A stretch of 64,000 nt of DNA from contig JAPVLO010000628.1 of NCBI GenBank assembly GCA_027257055.1, forward strand, positions 620,001 through 684,000, given 5' to 3'. This DNA comes from Cephalopachus bancanus. Taxonomy: Eukaryota; Chordata; Mammalia; Primates; Tarsiidae. The notes under the pieces are model-generated. The model was not told where the DNA came from, ran no database searches, and saw only the letters and a program-made list of their open reading frames with translations. Positions within the stretch are counted from its first letter, which is position 1. Every line of letters begins with the position of its first letter. The position numbers and the translations under genes are program-made. Shown here one piece after another: positions 11,411 to 22,805 of the stretch.

Positions 11411-11597
11411 CTCCTAGCCTCCACTGCTCCCAGTCAGGACTACCTTTATTCCTCCTCCTCGATGCACCAGTCAACCCCTCAACGCCCAGCTCCAGGGTCA
11501 TCTTCTCTGACTGCCCCTCCTTTTACCTGGCAAACCCTCATCTTTTGGGTTTTTGCTCAAATGCCACCTCCTCCAGGAATGTCACTCCTGACACCCC
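11411..11597 (+). mobile_element. L2 fossil, 5' portion
   Basis: 'gctcaaatgccacctcctcc' followed by 'ggaatgtcactcctgacacc' is the classic L2 3' region. It is cut by the MaLR LTRs that begin at 11598 and appears to resume near 12345. Confidence 0.7.
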
Positions 11598-11750
11598 AGC
11601 TGTTATGGACTGAATGTCTGTGTTCCCCCACCCCTCCCAAATTCATACGTTGAAACCCTAACCCCCAGAATGATGACATTCGCAGGTGGGGCCTTTGGGA
11701 GACAATTAGGTCTTGAGAGTGGAGCCCCAGATGGAATCAGTGCCTGATAC
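11598..11750 (+). mobile_element. MaLR (MLT1/MST-like) LTR 5' part
   Basis: Starts 'tgttatggactgaatgtctg', then 'cgttgaaaccctaacccc' and 'ggggcctttgggagacaatt', the usual opening of a MaLR LTR. Its 3' half seems replaced by the next LTR. Confidence 0.75.
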
Positions 11751-12137
11751 GTGTGTATTTGTTCCCTCAAAGCTCATGTGGAAATCTGATCTCCAGTGTT
11801 GGAGGGGGCCTAGGTCTTTGGATCGAGGGAGCCAGATCCCTCATGGATGGCTCGGTGCCTTCTCGAGGGAATGAATGAGTTCTTGCTTTCTTGCTTTCTT
11901 CGTTTTCTCGAGAGCTGGTTGTTGACAGGAGCACCTCTTCCCCTCTCTCTTCCTCCCTCTCCATGGAGTGCCTGCTCCCCTTCGTCTTCCACATGTGGGG
12001 GCGCTTCCCGAGGTCCTCACCTGGAGCAGATGCTGGCACCATGCTTCTTATACAACCTGCAGAGCCATGAGCCAAAAACGCCTCTTTTATTTATAAATTA
12101 CACAGCCTCAGGCACTCTTTTATGGCAATACATGAAC
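11751..12137 (+). mobile_element. MaLR (THE1/MST-like) LTR
   Basis: Contains 'gatctccagtgttggaggg', 'ggatcgagggagccagatcc', 'cagatgctggcaccatgctt' and 'aaattacacagcctcaggc', in the order of a THE1/MST LTR. Full-length apart from the first few bases. Non-coding: the ORFs on both strands are chance reading through the LTR. Confidence 0.85.
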
Positions 12138-12207
12138 TAAGCTAGTGTTCTAATAAAAAGAGAACTGGTTTCCTCCTGCTCCTTCACTTCTTCTCCTCCT
12201 TATCACT

Positions 12208-12334
12208 GATGGATAGATAGGTAAATAAAAGATAGATAGATAGATAAGGGATGAATGGTTGGATGGGTGAGCAGGTGGATGGATGGATGGCTAGACAGGT
12301 AGGTAGATATAAGATAGATAGATAGATAGATAGA
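12208..12334 (+). repeat. GATA/GGAT tetranucleotide array
   Basis: Mixed gata, ggat and ggta repeats in about 127 bp. Confidence 0.95.
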
Positions 12335-12344
12335 GTTTGTGTGT

Positions 12345-12485
12345 TTACTTGCTTGCTTCTTTCCTACCAGAATGCTGTTTCCATGAGCTAGACCTGTCTA
12401 GCTCATCCACTGCTCTTTCCCCAGCAGCTCAAACCATGTCTGGTACATTGTAGATGCTCCACAAATCATTGTTGAGTGAATGAAT
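12345..12485 (+). mobile_element. L2 fossil, 3' end
   Basis: 'catgtctggtacattgtag', then 'atgctccacaaatcattg' and 'ttgagtgaatgaa' form the L2 terminus. Same orientation as the L2 piece at 11411-11597; together they look like one L2 interrupted by MaLR LTRs. Confidence 0.7.
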
Positions 12486-12754
12486 TAACAACTGCATTAC
12501 CACATAAGCTGATCTCACACAAGATGCTCATGAAATGTCCTCTCTCTGCACCATAATCTCTCTGCTTGCTGAGATTTGGGGAAGGTTTTGATTCAGTGAG
12601 CTGCTGCATGTGCCCTGGGAAGGGGAAGGGTTTTCATCTTAATTCTGACCTTTCTTATCCACTCAACACATTTGACAGTTTGAGGTGTCAGGAGGGAGAC
12701 AATTGTGACACAGGAAATGGTTCTGGTTTAGAGGTCAAGGAGATATGAAAGCAT

Positions 12755-12860
12755 ATAAGCTCCATCACTTGCCACTGGTGTGACAAGAGACCTCATCACT
12801 GCGCCTTGGTTTTCCCATCTGTAAAATGGGAATAATCATTGCACCAATCTTACAAGATTT
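12755..12860 (+). mobile_element. MIR SINE fossil
   Basis: 'ttttcccatctgtaaaatgg' followed by 'gaataatcattgc' is MIR core. Confidence 0.7.
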
Positions 12861-13216
12861 CTGTGCAACCCACACATGGTAAGTGTTCTCCCTTGGTGGC
12901 CATCTCAGCTCCACATTCACCAGGACGGAGAGAGACCAGCTCTTCCACAAGGAGCATGAGATCTTGGTAGTCTTGCCTTGGAAGGGACCTAAAATGCACT
13001 GGACCAAGGCCTATCTACAGGGTTGCCCTTTCACAGGCTGATGAGAAGGCACCCAGCTCAGAACAAGTTGGAGTGTCAGTGTCCAGGAGACATGGAGCTC
13101 AGAGAATGGGCCATCTGACAGCTGTGGTCTCAAGGCCAGGAAGGTCTAAGTCACCCGCTCCCACCATGAGAATTCCCCTAAGGGTGCTATCGTGGAAATC
13201 TGTGGTTTTCACCATT
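12861..13216. other. Unassigned sequence
   Basis: No gene or repeat recognised between the MIR and the ERV-L-type LTR. Confidence 0.4.
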
Positions 13217-13276
13217 TTGCTAGTCAGAGCACTGTATTTGTGAAAGTTCTCCAGAAAAGCAAAACCTATAGAAGAC

Positions 13277-13893
13277 AGATGGATGGATGGAAAGATAAAT
13301 AGATAGGTAGGTAGATAGATGATAGATGATAGACAGACAGACAGACAGATAGACAATGGTTGGGTGGTTGAATGGATGGGTGGGTGGAAGGATGGGTGAG
13401 TGGATGGATGGATAGGTAAATAGAAGATAGATAGATAATGAATGGATGGATGGTTGGATGAATGAGTGGGTGGATGGATGGCAGGATAGATAGGTAGATA
13501 GACGATAGACAGACAGACATATAATGGATAGATGATAGATAAATAATGGATGGGTGGTTGGATGGCTGGATAGACAGGTAAATAGAAGATAGATAATGGA
13601 TGGTTGGACGAATAGGTGGGTGGATTCATAGGCAGATGACAGGTAGATACATAGATACATAGATAAATAGGTAGATAATGAATGGGTGGATGGTTGGATG
13701 AATGAGTGGGTGGATGAATGACTGGATAGATGGATAGAGGATAGGTAGACAGACAGACAGATAATGGATGTGGCTGGTTGGAAGGATGAGTGGGTGGATG
13801 GATGGATAGATAGATAGACAGATAATGAGTAGATGGTTGGATGGATAGGTCGGTGGATGAATGGATAGATGGAGGGATAGATATATATTTATA
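13277..13893 (+). repeat. Large (GATG/GATA/GACA)n array
   Basis: About 617 bp of interleaved ggat, gata, gaca and ggtt tetramers. Because it almost lacks stops antisense, it creates a 301-aa ORF of Tyr/Leu/Ser/Ile/His/Pro repeats plus 84- and 146-aa ORFs in other frames. None of these is coding by any evidence I can see. Confidence 0.97.
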
Positions 13894-13901
13894 GAAAAAG
13901 A

Positions 13902-14197
13902 TTTTTTTTTTGAGCTGGAGTCTCACTCTGTCGCCTAGACTGGAGTGCAGTGGCAGGCACGCTCCTGGCTGCCACAGCCTCAACAACCTGCTGGGCTCCG
14001 GCAATCCTTCCGCCTCAGCCTTCCAAGTAGCTGGAACTACAGGCGCGCGCTACCACACCCGGCTCATTTTTTATTTATTGTAGAGACAAGGTGTCACCAA
14101 GTTGCCCAGGTGGGTCTCAAACCTGCCGGCTCAGGCAATCCACTTACCCCGGCCTCCCAAAGTGCTGGAATTACAGGCTGAGCCACCGAGCCCGGCC
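13902..14197 (-). mobile_element. Alu inside the ERV-L LTR
   Basis: Antisense Alu from the T-run to 'ccaccgagcccggcc'. It inserted in an A-rich site of the LTR; 'aaaaagatttttttt' before and 'gaaagaggtttttttt' after look like an imperfect target-site duplication. Confidence 0.93.
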
Positions 14198-14744
14198 TGA
14201 AAGAGGTTTTTTTTAAGGGATTGGCTTATGCAATTATGAAGGCTAAAAGGTTCCACTATGTGTCATCTATAGACTGGAGACCCAGGAAATACAATCGGTT
14301 CTAGTTCAAAGTCCTGAGAAGCAGAGGAACCAGTGGTGAAGCTCCAGTCTGAATGAGAAGGCTCGGGAACCAGGAGTGCCCATGTCTGAGGGCAGGAGAA
14401 TACAGATGGCCTAGCTCAAGCAGAGAGAATGAAATTCATTCTTCTTCTGTCTTTTTGTTTTATTCAGTCCCTCAACAGATTGCATAATGCCCACACACAT
14501 TGGTGAGGGTAAATGTCTTTATTCTCTACTGATGCAAATGCTAATCTCTTCTGGAAACACCTTCACAGACACACCCAGAAATAATGTTTTGCCTGCTATT
14601 TGGGCATCCCTTAGCTCAGTCAAATTGATGTGTAAAACTGACCATCACAATTCACCTCTTGTCAACGTGGCATCCAAACTCATCTCCTTAAACCATATTT
14701 TACCTCCAAATAAAGACAACAACAAGGTCATTACAGGTATAAAT

Positions 14745-15105
14745 ACTTAAGCTAAAATGAGGCCATATTGGAGTAGGGTGGATTCCTAATCTAATATGAC
14801 TAGTGTTTTATAAATAGAAGACATTTGGGCACAGACATGCACACACACGGAGAAATCATGTGAAATGAAGACAGAGGTCAGGGTTACGCATCTACAAGTC
14901 AAGAAATGCTAAAGATTGCCAGAAAACCACTAGAAGGCAGAAGAGAGGCATCGAACATTCTCCCTCCCGGCCTCTCAGAAGAAAACAACCCTGCTGGTGA
15001 CTTCATCTCTCATTTACAGCTTTCAGAATGTTGAGAAACTAATTTTCTGTTGGTTAAGTTGGCCCTCTGGGGCTACTTTGTTACCTAGAAAACTAACAGA
15101 AAGTC
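14745..15105 (+). mobile_element. MaLR (MLT1-like) LTR 3' half
   Basis: 'ctaatatgactagtgtttta', 'gggcacagacatgcacacac' and 'cctctcagaagaaaacaacc' follow an MLT1 LTR. The 3' terminus is diverged. Confidence 0.65.
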
Positions 15106-15475
15106 TGGATTCAAAGAGAAGTCCATTGCTCACATCAAATGATGTATATATTTGACACTATAATAACTATTTAGGATGATTTATTTTTTTTTTGTAATAC
15201 CTTGATTTAACCTAAATTTCTTCTATTAACCATGTAACTATATGAGCCAGTAACATGGAACAAAAGAGCTCCTCTTCTATTTATCTTCATGCAAATTAGA
15301 AAGGTTTGTAAACAGTACATAAAATTCAAAGTTTTGCAGACATTATTGCATAAACCGAGACTAAGTAAAAATGGCAGTTGTACAGAATCTATTTTGAAAC
15401 ATTATTTAGTGTGAGGTAGTACATACAGTTTGTGGAAATAATCTATGTTGTGGAGATGTTACATAAACAAAGAAA
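15106..15475. other. Unassigned AT-rich sequence
   Basis: No gene or repeat family recognised. Confidence 0.4.
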
Positions 15476-15851
15476 ATGTAGTACCTATCACTGTGGAATA
15501 CTACACAGCCATGAAAAAGAATGAAATCATATCCTCTGCAGCAACGTAGATGGAGCTGGATGGAGATTACCATCCTAATTAAACTGACTCAGAAACAGAA
15601 AACCAAACACCGCATGTTCTCACTTACATGCAGGAGCTAAATGGCAACCAAGATAGAAATAATGGACACTGAGACACTAAAAAGGGTAAGAGGTTGGAAG
15701 GGGTGTTAGGGTTCCTGAATCACCTTTTGGGTATAAGGTTCACTATCTGATAAATGGGCCACCTGAAGCCACGCCCCCTCCACTACACAATAAGTCCATG
15801 TGATGAACATACGTGTACCCCCGATCTAAAATAAAATTATATTTTAAAAAG
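15476..15851 (+). mobile_element. L1 3' end
   Basis: Starts in the ORF2 tail ('ggaatactacacagccatga'), continues through 'ccgcatgttctcacttacat' and ends 'ccccgatctaaaataaaatt' with an A-rich tail. 5' truncated. Confidence 0.9.
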
Positions 15852-15945
15852 CCTGTCGTTTTAGGAAACACTCATGGGGAGGAGTTCCCCTTGGATGTGG
15901 CACACCCTAGAAACTGGAGCCCATGACATCATTGTCTTTCTTTCT

Positions 15946-16245
15946 TTTTTTTTTTTTTTTTTTTTGAGTTGAAGTCTCACTCTGTCACCCAGACTGGAGT
16001 GCAGCGGCCGCTTCCAGCCACTGCAGCCTCGACCTGCTGGGCACCGGCGATCCTTCCACCCCAGCCTTCCAAGTAGCTGGAACTACAGGGGCGCCTTACC
16101 ACACCTGGCTAATTTTTTTTTATTTATTGTAGAGACAAGGTCTCACCAAGTTGCCCGGGCGGGTCTCGAACCCGCGGACTCAGGCAATCACTCACCTCGG
16201 CCTCCCAAAGCACTGGGATTACAACCTGAGCCACCGAGCCCGGCC
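15946..16245 (-). mobile_element. Alu with perfect 14-bp target-site duplication
   Basis: Antisense full-length Alu. 'atcattgtctttct' occurs at 15928-15941 and again at 16246-16259. Its B-box region contains the inverted repeat gcgggt/acccgc at 16159-16175 shared with the copies at 29.3 and 29.8 kb. Confidence 0.96.
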
Positions 16246-16259
16246 ATCATTGTCTTTCT

Positions 16260-17400
16260 AAACTGTCATGACCTCATCTGAGAAAGGGATGATAACAGCA
16301 GCAGCCTTTGCTGGCTACAAGAATTAAGTGAGATTGAAGTCAAAGCCCCTTGAAAGCCAGATAAAGTGGTGAAAACGTGGAAAGAAGGTGATGTGCATGC
16401 TCACACCTCATGCCCGGCAGGCAGGAGTTCCCCACTCCTCCAATTACCTACTCCCCTCACCTGCCACCACCAGCTCCCCCTCCACAGAACATGCCCAACT
16501 TAGGGCTGCGGGCAGAGCATCTCTGCGACCCTGCTCTCTCCAGAATCCCCATAAACAGCTCGGTCTTCCCATGTTATTTGTATGTTCCACTCCCTTTTGC
16601 CTCCACATTAATCAAGCTTGGTTGGTCCCCAGGCCCAAGGGAGACATGAAAATGCCAAGGGAGAGGGTTGGTTCCTCTCATGAGCTAATCAGATCAAGCT
16701 TTATTCACGGCCCACTGGCCTCCAGTGCAGACCTGGCGCATTTAGGACTAAAGGAACTTCACCAAAAACTCCGAAGAAGCAGAGTGCAATATTGAGTGTT
16801 CCAGGGAAAAATAATGAGCGTGAATTTTTTTCTACACAGGAGGCATGTGCCTCCCCCAGTACAGGTCAATCTGAGGGAGCATGCGTGGAACAAGGGGTAG
16901 GGATGCAGGGGGAGAAAGTTTCCCTCCAAGCAGAGGTCAGCACTGCGGGAGGCCATTTTCTACATCCAGCCCACCAATGGGTGTCCATGGGTCAGCAGGG
17001 TGCTGTTGTTTCAGACGAACCCATATCTTTTTATATTGAAAGATTTTAATTAAAACCTGGATCCCTGAATCCTCTTGAATAACTGGAAGGTCTGAAAACA
17101 TTGAGCCCGATTCTCAAAGGGCAAAAATACTGATTTGAGCAGAGAGGAGGTACTCTCTCCTTAGATGGCCCCTGAACCATCCAGACCTTGCTGCTTGTGC
17201 TCTGAAGGCACAGACACCCTGCGCCGACAGCCAACTGTGCCACCTGTCCTACGCTGCAGGATGTCAGCTTCTGAATCCTGGCTTGCAATATAAAATCCCG
17301 ACTTACATAACTATAACAATTAGCATGGCATTCAAGACACCTTGTGGTTTGACCCCTGACTGCTTTAAACATGGAATCACCTAAAAGATTCACAGGTCAC
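16260..17400. other. Unassigned sequence
   Basis: No repeat recognised with confidence. ORFs at 16388-16795 (+, 135 aa) and 17046-17393 (-, 115 aa) show no domain, signal peptide or transmembrane segment, and I see no splice-linked neighbours. Confidence 0.4.
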
Positions 17401-17407
17401 TCTTAGG

Positions 17408-17419
17408 GTGTGTGTGTGT

Positions 17420-17467
<48 letters not shown>
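17408..17467 (+). repeat. (GT)n microsatellite
   Basis: About 60 bp of GT with a single 'tatg' interruption. Confidence 0.97.
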
Positions 17468-17468
<1 letters not shown>

Positions 17469-17514
17469 AATCAGAGGCACACAAAAAATACATTTGCCTT
17501 CATTTCATTGATGT

Positions 17515-18150
17515 TAGTTAGGGTCATGTGATTGACCTGACCAATGGGCTGAAGGTGGAAGTGATGTGTGATACTTCCAACCAAATCTTAGAAGAGCGGT
17601 TGAATAATCCTCTAACTTCTTTATAGCCCTTCGCTGTAACTGAGTAGACCCAATGTTCTAAGATATTGAAAACTCCAGCCGGACTTGGTGGCTCAGCCTG
17701 TAGTCCCGTGCTTTGGGAGGCTGAGGTGAGTGGATTGCCTGAGCCCGCAGGTTCGAGACCCGCCTCGGCAACTTGGCGAGACTTCATCTCTACAATAAAT
17801 CGAAAAAAATTAGCTGAACATGGTAGTGCACGCCTGTAGTTCCAGCTACTTAGAAGACTGAGGCGGAAGGATCGCCGGAGCCCAGCAGGTCGAGGCTGCA
17901 GTGGCCGGGAGCGTGCCACTGCAGTCCAGTCTGGGGGACAGAGTGAGACTCCAACTCAAAAAAAAAAGAAAAGAAAGAAAACTCCATCACCCTGGGACCC
18001 TGAATTGCTATATGGAGCAGAGTCCCTGACATCCTGCAGGAAGCATGTAACTTCAGCAAAAAAATAAACTTCTGCAGTGTTAAGCCAATATGATTTTAGA
18101 GCTATTTGTTACCTCAGCAGATCCTGTGCTATCCTGACTTGTATAGTATG
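17515..18150 (+). mobile_element. MaLR (MLT1-like) LTR split by Alu
   Basis: 5' part 'ggctgaaggtggaagtgatg' before the Alu. The 3' part after it holds 'gtgttaagccaatatgattt' and 'cctgtgctatcctgactt', the recognisable MLT1 end. Confidence 0.75.
17678..17971 (+). mobile_element. Alu nested in MLT1-like LTR
   Basis: Full-length Alu with target-site duplication 'gaaaactcca' before 17678 and after the A-rich tail. It must be younger than the LTR. Confidence 0.95.
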
Positions 18151-18309
18151 TCAATGTGCAATTTGCCAGAAGAAGACTGATGAAAGGTTTCACCAGATTT
18201 CCAAAAGGCCCATGACTAAGCTACAGTTCAGAATCACTGCTCTTTGGTAAAGTATAAATTTACATTCTTGGTGAACACATAATATCCGTAAACAGTCATC
18301 CTAATTTAG

Positions 18310-18440
18310 ATGATCCATTTAATTATTCATTTACTCATATACTCATTGAAACCCTTGCTAGGAACAAGGCAGAGTGCCAGGCTCTGGGATGCATGGTTGA
18401 GAAATACGTCTTATGCATCATTGTGTCTTTACAGTGGATG
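18310..18440 (-). mobile_element. L2 fossil (probable)
   Basis: 'aattattcatttactcata' and 'agagtgccaggctctggga' match the reverse complement of the L2 3' end. Confidence 0.5.
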
Positions 18441-19035
18441 CTCAGTTCGTGTTGTGGAGAGCACTGAGTGCAGGAATCTGCAAGTGCATGGATAAATTTG
18501 AACGGATGAATGAATGCATGGATTCATTCAGGACGGCAGCGTATGCCATATAGGGTGCACGCTGCATGAAGGTGTCTGGTGAGAACCAAAATAACAGCCT
18601 ACGCCTTGTTAACCAGTGCCATGCTGTGGGAGCCCCCCGGGGGACTTGTTTCCCCTGGCATGTTAGGCAACTACAGAGGCTCTCAAGAGACTCATGTGAA
18701 GGAAAGGAAATCAGGTCTGGGCCCTACTTGGGAAGAGTATCCAGATGAGGAGGGGAGAAGGATAAATTCATTCATAATTCCTGTCTCCCTGTGGTTAAGG
18801 CAACAACATCCACACGGCAGCCAGGATCCACTCTGTCCCGGGTGAGGAGGAGGGTCTGTGAAGACCTGAGAGAGACGGAGAATAACAGCTGAGGGGTTCT
18901 GATGGATAGACGGAGGTATTCAGGATGGATGAACAGGGCAAGGGTTCCTGGAAGGACAGCAGGATAGACAGCTGTGCGGATCCGGGAAATAATGTGGAGG
19001 ATTTGGAGAACTTAGATGTGACGTGCTGGAGTCCC
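18441..19035. other. Unassigned sequence
   Basis: No gene or repeat recognised. A near-palindrome around 18505-18530 built on 'tgaatgaatgcatgg' is noted. Confidence 0.4.
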
Positions 19036-19570
19036 AAGAGAACCCTCACTTCTGACACCAACTACAATTTCGGGGTTCCCCAAGACCGCCCTCGGGCTCC
19101 ATAATTCACCAGAAGAACTCACAGAATTCATTACAAGCTGCCTTGCTCATGGTGGTGGTTTATTACAGGGAAAGGACAAAGGTTAAAATCAGCCCAGGTC
19201 AGAGGTACAGGGCAGGGACTGGAGAGTTTCAAGGGCTGCTGCCCCGCTTCCTCTCCTAGTGGAGTCAGGTGGACAGCACTTACTTCTCCAGAAAATGATG
19301 TGTGACAACCATGGATCTCAGGTTAAGCCTTGGTGACCTGAGTTTGGGACATAGTCACATAGACGATGTTGACTGCCTACACGGCTGAGCGTAGTCTCCA
19401 TTCACCCTGCCCGAAAGGGTGATATTGTGTGACTTAAAGTCCCTACTGTAATTCACATTGTTAGCATAGACTACCTGCTATGGTCCAAAGCCTTCAGGTA
19501 AACAAAGACTTCATCCTGTAGAATATTCCAAAGACTTAGAGATCATCTCCCAAGAGCTGAGGGCAAGGCC
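19036..19570 (-). mobile_element. ERV-L-like LTR
   Basis: Read antisense it contains 'ccctgtaataaaccaccacc' (a poly-A signal), 'ctgtgagttcttctggtga' and then 'ttggtgtcagaagtgagg', which resembles a tRNA-Leu primer-binding site just outside an ERV-L LTR. The subfamily was not identified. No viral reading frame is present. Confidence 0.6.
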
Positions 19571-19900
19571 AGATGCTTCTCTTCTGGCAAGCTTACTTTA
19601 CTGCATAGTAAATAATCTTGCAACGCTGGAATGTAGGGAATGGGGGAGGGATGTGGGAAGGAACGAGGTTAAAAAGACAAGTTGGAGCAAAATCTCCAAG
19701 GATTTTACAAGAATGTGGGCTTGGAGGGGGCGGCAAGAAACAGGAACATCTACTGTGGAGAATCACTTTTTGTATATTATTTCCTTTGATTCCCAAAAAA
19801 GCTGTTACCCTCTCTGAAGCTCAGAGAAGTAAAATGATTTCCCAGGACTGGTCAAGCCGGAACAGGAGCTGAGTTCTGTCTGTCTCCAAAGTCTGTGTGT
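19571..19900. other. Unassigned sequence
   Basis: No gene recognised. A 'ctgaagctcagagaagtaa' stretch near 19815 hints at MIR in reverse. Confidence 0.35.
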
Positions 19901-19904
19901 TTGA

Positions 19905-20230
19905 CCAGATGCATTCAACCAATATGTGTTTGCTGAGCACTTACTATGTGCCAGGCTCTGAGCTTGAAGCTGGATAAACAATGGTAAATAAAACAGACAC
20001 ATGGTCTATAGAGTCCAGTGGGAATAAGCATATAACCTTCAAAAAGAACATCCTTTTAAACTGTGAGGACATTAGTCTCTGCAATGACAGAGACTAATGG
20101 GGACATTGAATGCAAACTGAGGTGGTCAGAGAAGGCCTCCTGGGGCAAGTGATGTGTGGACCAACATCAGCAGGGCCAGCAGGGACGGAGCAGATGCAAA
20201 ACAGGCAGAGGGCACTTGCTCCAAATCCCC
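19905..20230 (-). mobile_element. L2 fossil
   Basis: 'gagcacttactatgtgcca', 'aaataaaacagacacatgg', 'tggtcagagaaggcctcctg' and 'gcagagggcacttgctcc' match successive parts of the L2 3' end in reverse. It contains the perfect 12-bp hairpin at 20070-20099. Confidence 0.7.
20070..20099. repeat. Perfect 12-bp inverted repeat (hairpin)
   Basis: 'cattagtctctg' (20070-20081), loop 'caatga', 'cagagactaatg' (20088-20099). The poly-T expected of a Rho-independent terminator is absent, and this is eukaryotic DNA. Confidence 0.9.
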
Positions 20231-20454
20231 TAGGTGGCCCTGGCTCCAGCCCTGGAAACAGAATTGTCCTCGCTCTAATATCATCCCAGTTCATAGAATT
20301 AGGAAAATCATCACCCCGCAATTTCTGATGAAATCATTGCTTCAGGCGAGTTTCATCATTAAATACTTAAACCATGAGATGAAGGTTGTTTGGGGACAGG
20401 GCCACGCTTCTAATTACAAGAATCACTCCAAGGATGCTTCAAAAACGCAAAGGA

Positions 20455-20720
20455 GGCCAGCGCGGTGGCTCATGCCTATAATCCCAGCACTTTGGGAGGC
20501 TGAGGCGAGAGGATTGCTCAAGCCCAGGAAAGCGAGACCAGCCTAAGCAACATAGCAAGACCTCATCTCTACAAAAAAAATCAAAAAAACTAGCCGGACG
20601 TGGTGGCGCATGCCTGTAGTCCCAGCTACTCAGGAGGCTGAGGTGAAAGGATCGCCTGAGCCATGATCATGTCACCACACACCAGTCGGGGTGACAGAGA
20701 ACCCAACGGGGGAAAAAATA
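20455..20720 (+). mobile_element. Alu, partly deleted right arm
   Basis: Alu closer to the older primate pattern ('ctcatgcctataatcccagc'). Sequence is missing between 'gatcgcctgag' and 'ccatgatcatgtcaccacac'. Imperfect target-site duplication 'acgcaaaggag' / 'acgtaaaggag'. Confidence 0.92.
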
Positions 20721-20860
20721 CGTAAAGGAGACAAAGCATCTTCACAAGGAAGGACTCTGATAAGCACTGCCTGAACCTCATTAATAACCTGATGAATGAG
20801 ACAGTGGCATGCTGTGGAGAAATAGACTTGCCAAAACGTTCAATTTGGTTTGGTTTTGGT

Positions 20861-21162
20861 TTTTTTTAATTTTGTTTTTTGTTTGTTTGTTTGAGTTGGA
20901 GTCTCACTCGGTCGCCCAGACTGGAGTGCAGTGGCCGCTCCCGGCCACCGCAGCCTCGACCTGCCGGGCTCTGGCGATCCTTCCACTCAGCCTTCCAAGG
21001 AGCTGGAACTACAGGCACGCTACCACCCCCGGCTAAGTTTTGATTTATTGTAGAGATGAGGTCTCGCCAACTTGCCCAGGCAGGTCTCGAACCCGTCAGG
21101 CAATCCACTCACCTCAGCCTCCCAAAGCGCTGGGATTACAGGCTGAGCCACCAAGCCAGGCC
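20861..21162 (-). mobile_element. Alu abutting an L1 tail
   Basis: Antisense full-length Alu from a (TTTG)n-rich tail to 'ccaccaagccaggcc'. It adjoins the poly-A end of the antisense L1 that begins at 21163. Confidence 0.95.
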
Positions 21163-22797
21163 TTTTAACTTTTTTTTAAAGATGCAGGGTCCAACTCAGG
21201 GTTAGGTATACAAATGTTGATTATGCAGGTACCCTTGTTGATGAGGTGTGCCCTTCCCTCCCCTGGCAGTTTCCCTCAACTGCCAGTCCCCACGCCCCAC
21301 CCCCGACAGTTTCTCACTACCGTCAATCCCTTTCTTACAGTTTTATGACAATTGTTCAAGGTCCACTTATGAGTGAGAACATATGGTACTCTATTCTTTG
21401 TTTCTGTGATAGATCACTGAGTATGATAGACTCTAAATCCAGCCAAGTTGCTGGAAGTCCATATGTTCGTTCTTCTTTATGGCTGCATAATATTCCATTG
21501 TTATATGTACCACATTTTTTTATCCAGTCCAGCTTCGATGGGTAGCATGGTTGGTTCCATGTTTTTGTTATTGTGAATAGAGCTACAACAAACATGTGTG
21601 TGCAGATATCTTTTTTGTAGAATGGTTTGAGTTCCTCCGGGTATATTCCCAGTAGGGGAATTGCTGGATCATATGGAAGGTCAATTTCTAATTCTTTCAG
21701 TAATTGCCACACTGTCTTCCAAAGAGGTTGACTTAGTTTGTGTTCCCAGCAGCAGTGTAGAAGCATTCCTTTTTCTCTACATCCTCGCCAGCATCTGTTG
21801 TTGTTTGCTTTATTAATGATGGCCACTCTTACTGGGGTTAGGTGGTATCTCAATGTGGTTTTGATTTGCATTTCTTTGATGATTAGTGAGGCTGAGCACT
21901 TGCACACTTTTTAATGGGGCTGTTTGCTTTTTTCCTTTCAGTGCATTTGAGTTCCTTGTAGATCCTAGATGTTAGACCTTTGTCAGATATACAGTTGGCA
22001 AATATTTTTTTCCCATTCTGTGGGCTGTCCCCCTGCTCTCTTGACAATTTATTTTGCGTTGCAGAGAAGCTCATCAGTTTGATGAGGTCCCACTTGTCTA
22101 TCTTATATCTTATGGTATGGGCACTTAGGGTTCTGATCAGTTCCAATTTCTATAAGGGTGTCTCCTGCGTTTTCTAAGATTCTTATAGTTTGAGGTTTTA
22201 CATTTAGGTCTTTGATCTATTTAGAGTTAATTTTTGTGTATGGTGATAGGTAGGGGTCCTGTTTCAGTCTTCGGCATGTGATCAGACAGTTTTCCCAGCA
22301 CCATTGACTGAATAGGTTCTCCTCTCCCCAGTGGTTGTTGCTGGAGGCTTTCTCAAAGATGAGTTGGTCGAGAAATTGAGACTTTGCTTCCAGAATCTCT
22401 ATCCTGTTCCATTGGTCTATATACCTGTTCTTGTACCAATACCAGGCTGGTTTGATTACTGTAGCCTTATAGTAAAGTTTGAAGTCTGGAAGTGTGATAC
22501 CTTCTGCTTTGTTTCTTTTGCTAATGATTGTTTTGTTTGGCTATTCCTGGTCATTTATGTTTCCATATGAATTTCTGTATATGTCATGTCCAGGTCTGAG
22601 AAAAATGATATTTGTAATTTAATAGGTATTGTGTTGAATCTGTAGATTGCCTTTGGTAGGATGGACATTTTAACAATGTTGATTCTTCCCATCCATGAGC
22701 ATGCAATCGTTTTCCACTTGCTTGTGTCTTCTTGGATTTCTTTGAGCAGTGTTTTGCAGTTCTCATCGTAAAGATCTTTTACTTCTAGTTAGGAAGA
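21163..22797 (-). mobile_element. 5'-truncated L1 with internal deletion
   Basis: Antisense L1 carrying the 3' UTR and the last part of ORF2. The 183-aa open stretch (21356-21907) contains '[19 protein letters not shown]', 'CWRGC', '[12 protein letters not shown]' and '[16 protein letters not shown]'. Relative to the L1 at 4.9-6.1 kb it lacks about 75 bp near 21903, which breaks the frame. Sequence upstream of about 22.8 kb is missing, so the endonuclease and most of the RT are absent. Confidence 0.94.
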
Positions 22798-22805
22798 TGC
22801 TGAGG

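Larger units (their letters stand above)
13217..14649 (-). mobile_element. ERV-L (MLT2-type) LTR, expanded and interrupted
   Basis: Antisense endogenous-retroviral LTR. Its 3' terminus reads 'gttctccagaaaagcaaaac' (13247-13266), its body resumes at about 14200 ('gggattggcttatgcaatta') and its 5' terminus is 'aaactgaccatcaca' at 14635-14649. Two later events separate these parts: a tetranucleotide array and an Alu. No retroviral reading frame is present. The family name comes from remembered consensus and should be confirmed. Confidence 0.78.

Noticed and set aside
13099..14004. 301-aa antisense ORF
   Set aside because: Translation of a GATA/GGAT/GACA array plus Alu and LTR ends; no independent sign of coding.
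20070..20099. Bacterial-type terminator
   Set aside because: No T-run, and the context is a mammalian L2 fossil.
21356..21907. 183-aa ORF as a cellular gene
   Set aside because: L1 ORF2 fragment with a frame-breaking deletion.
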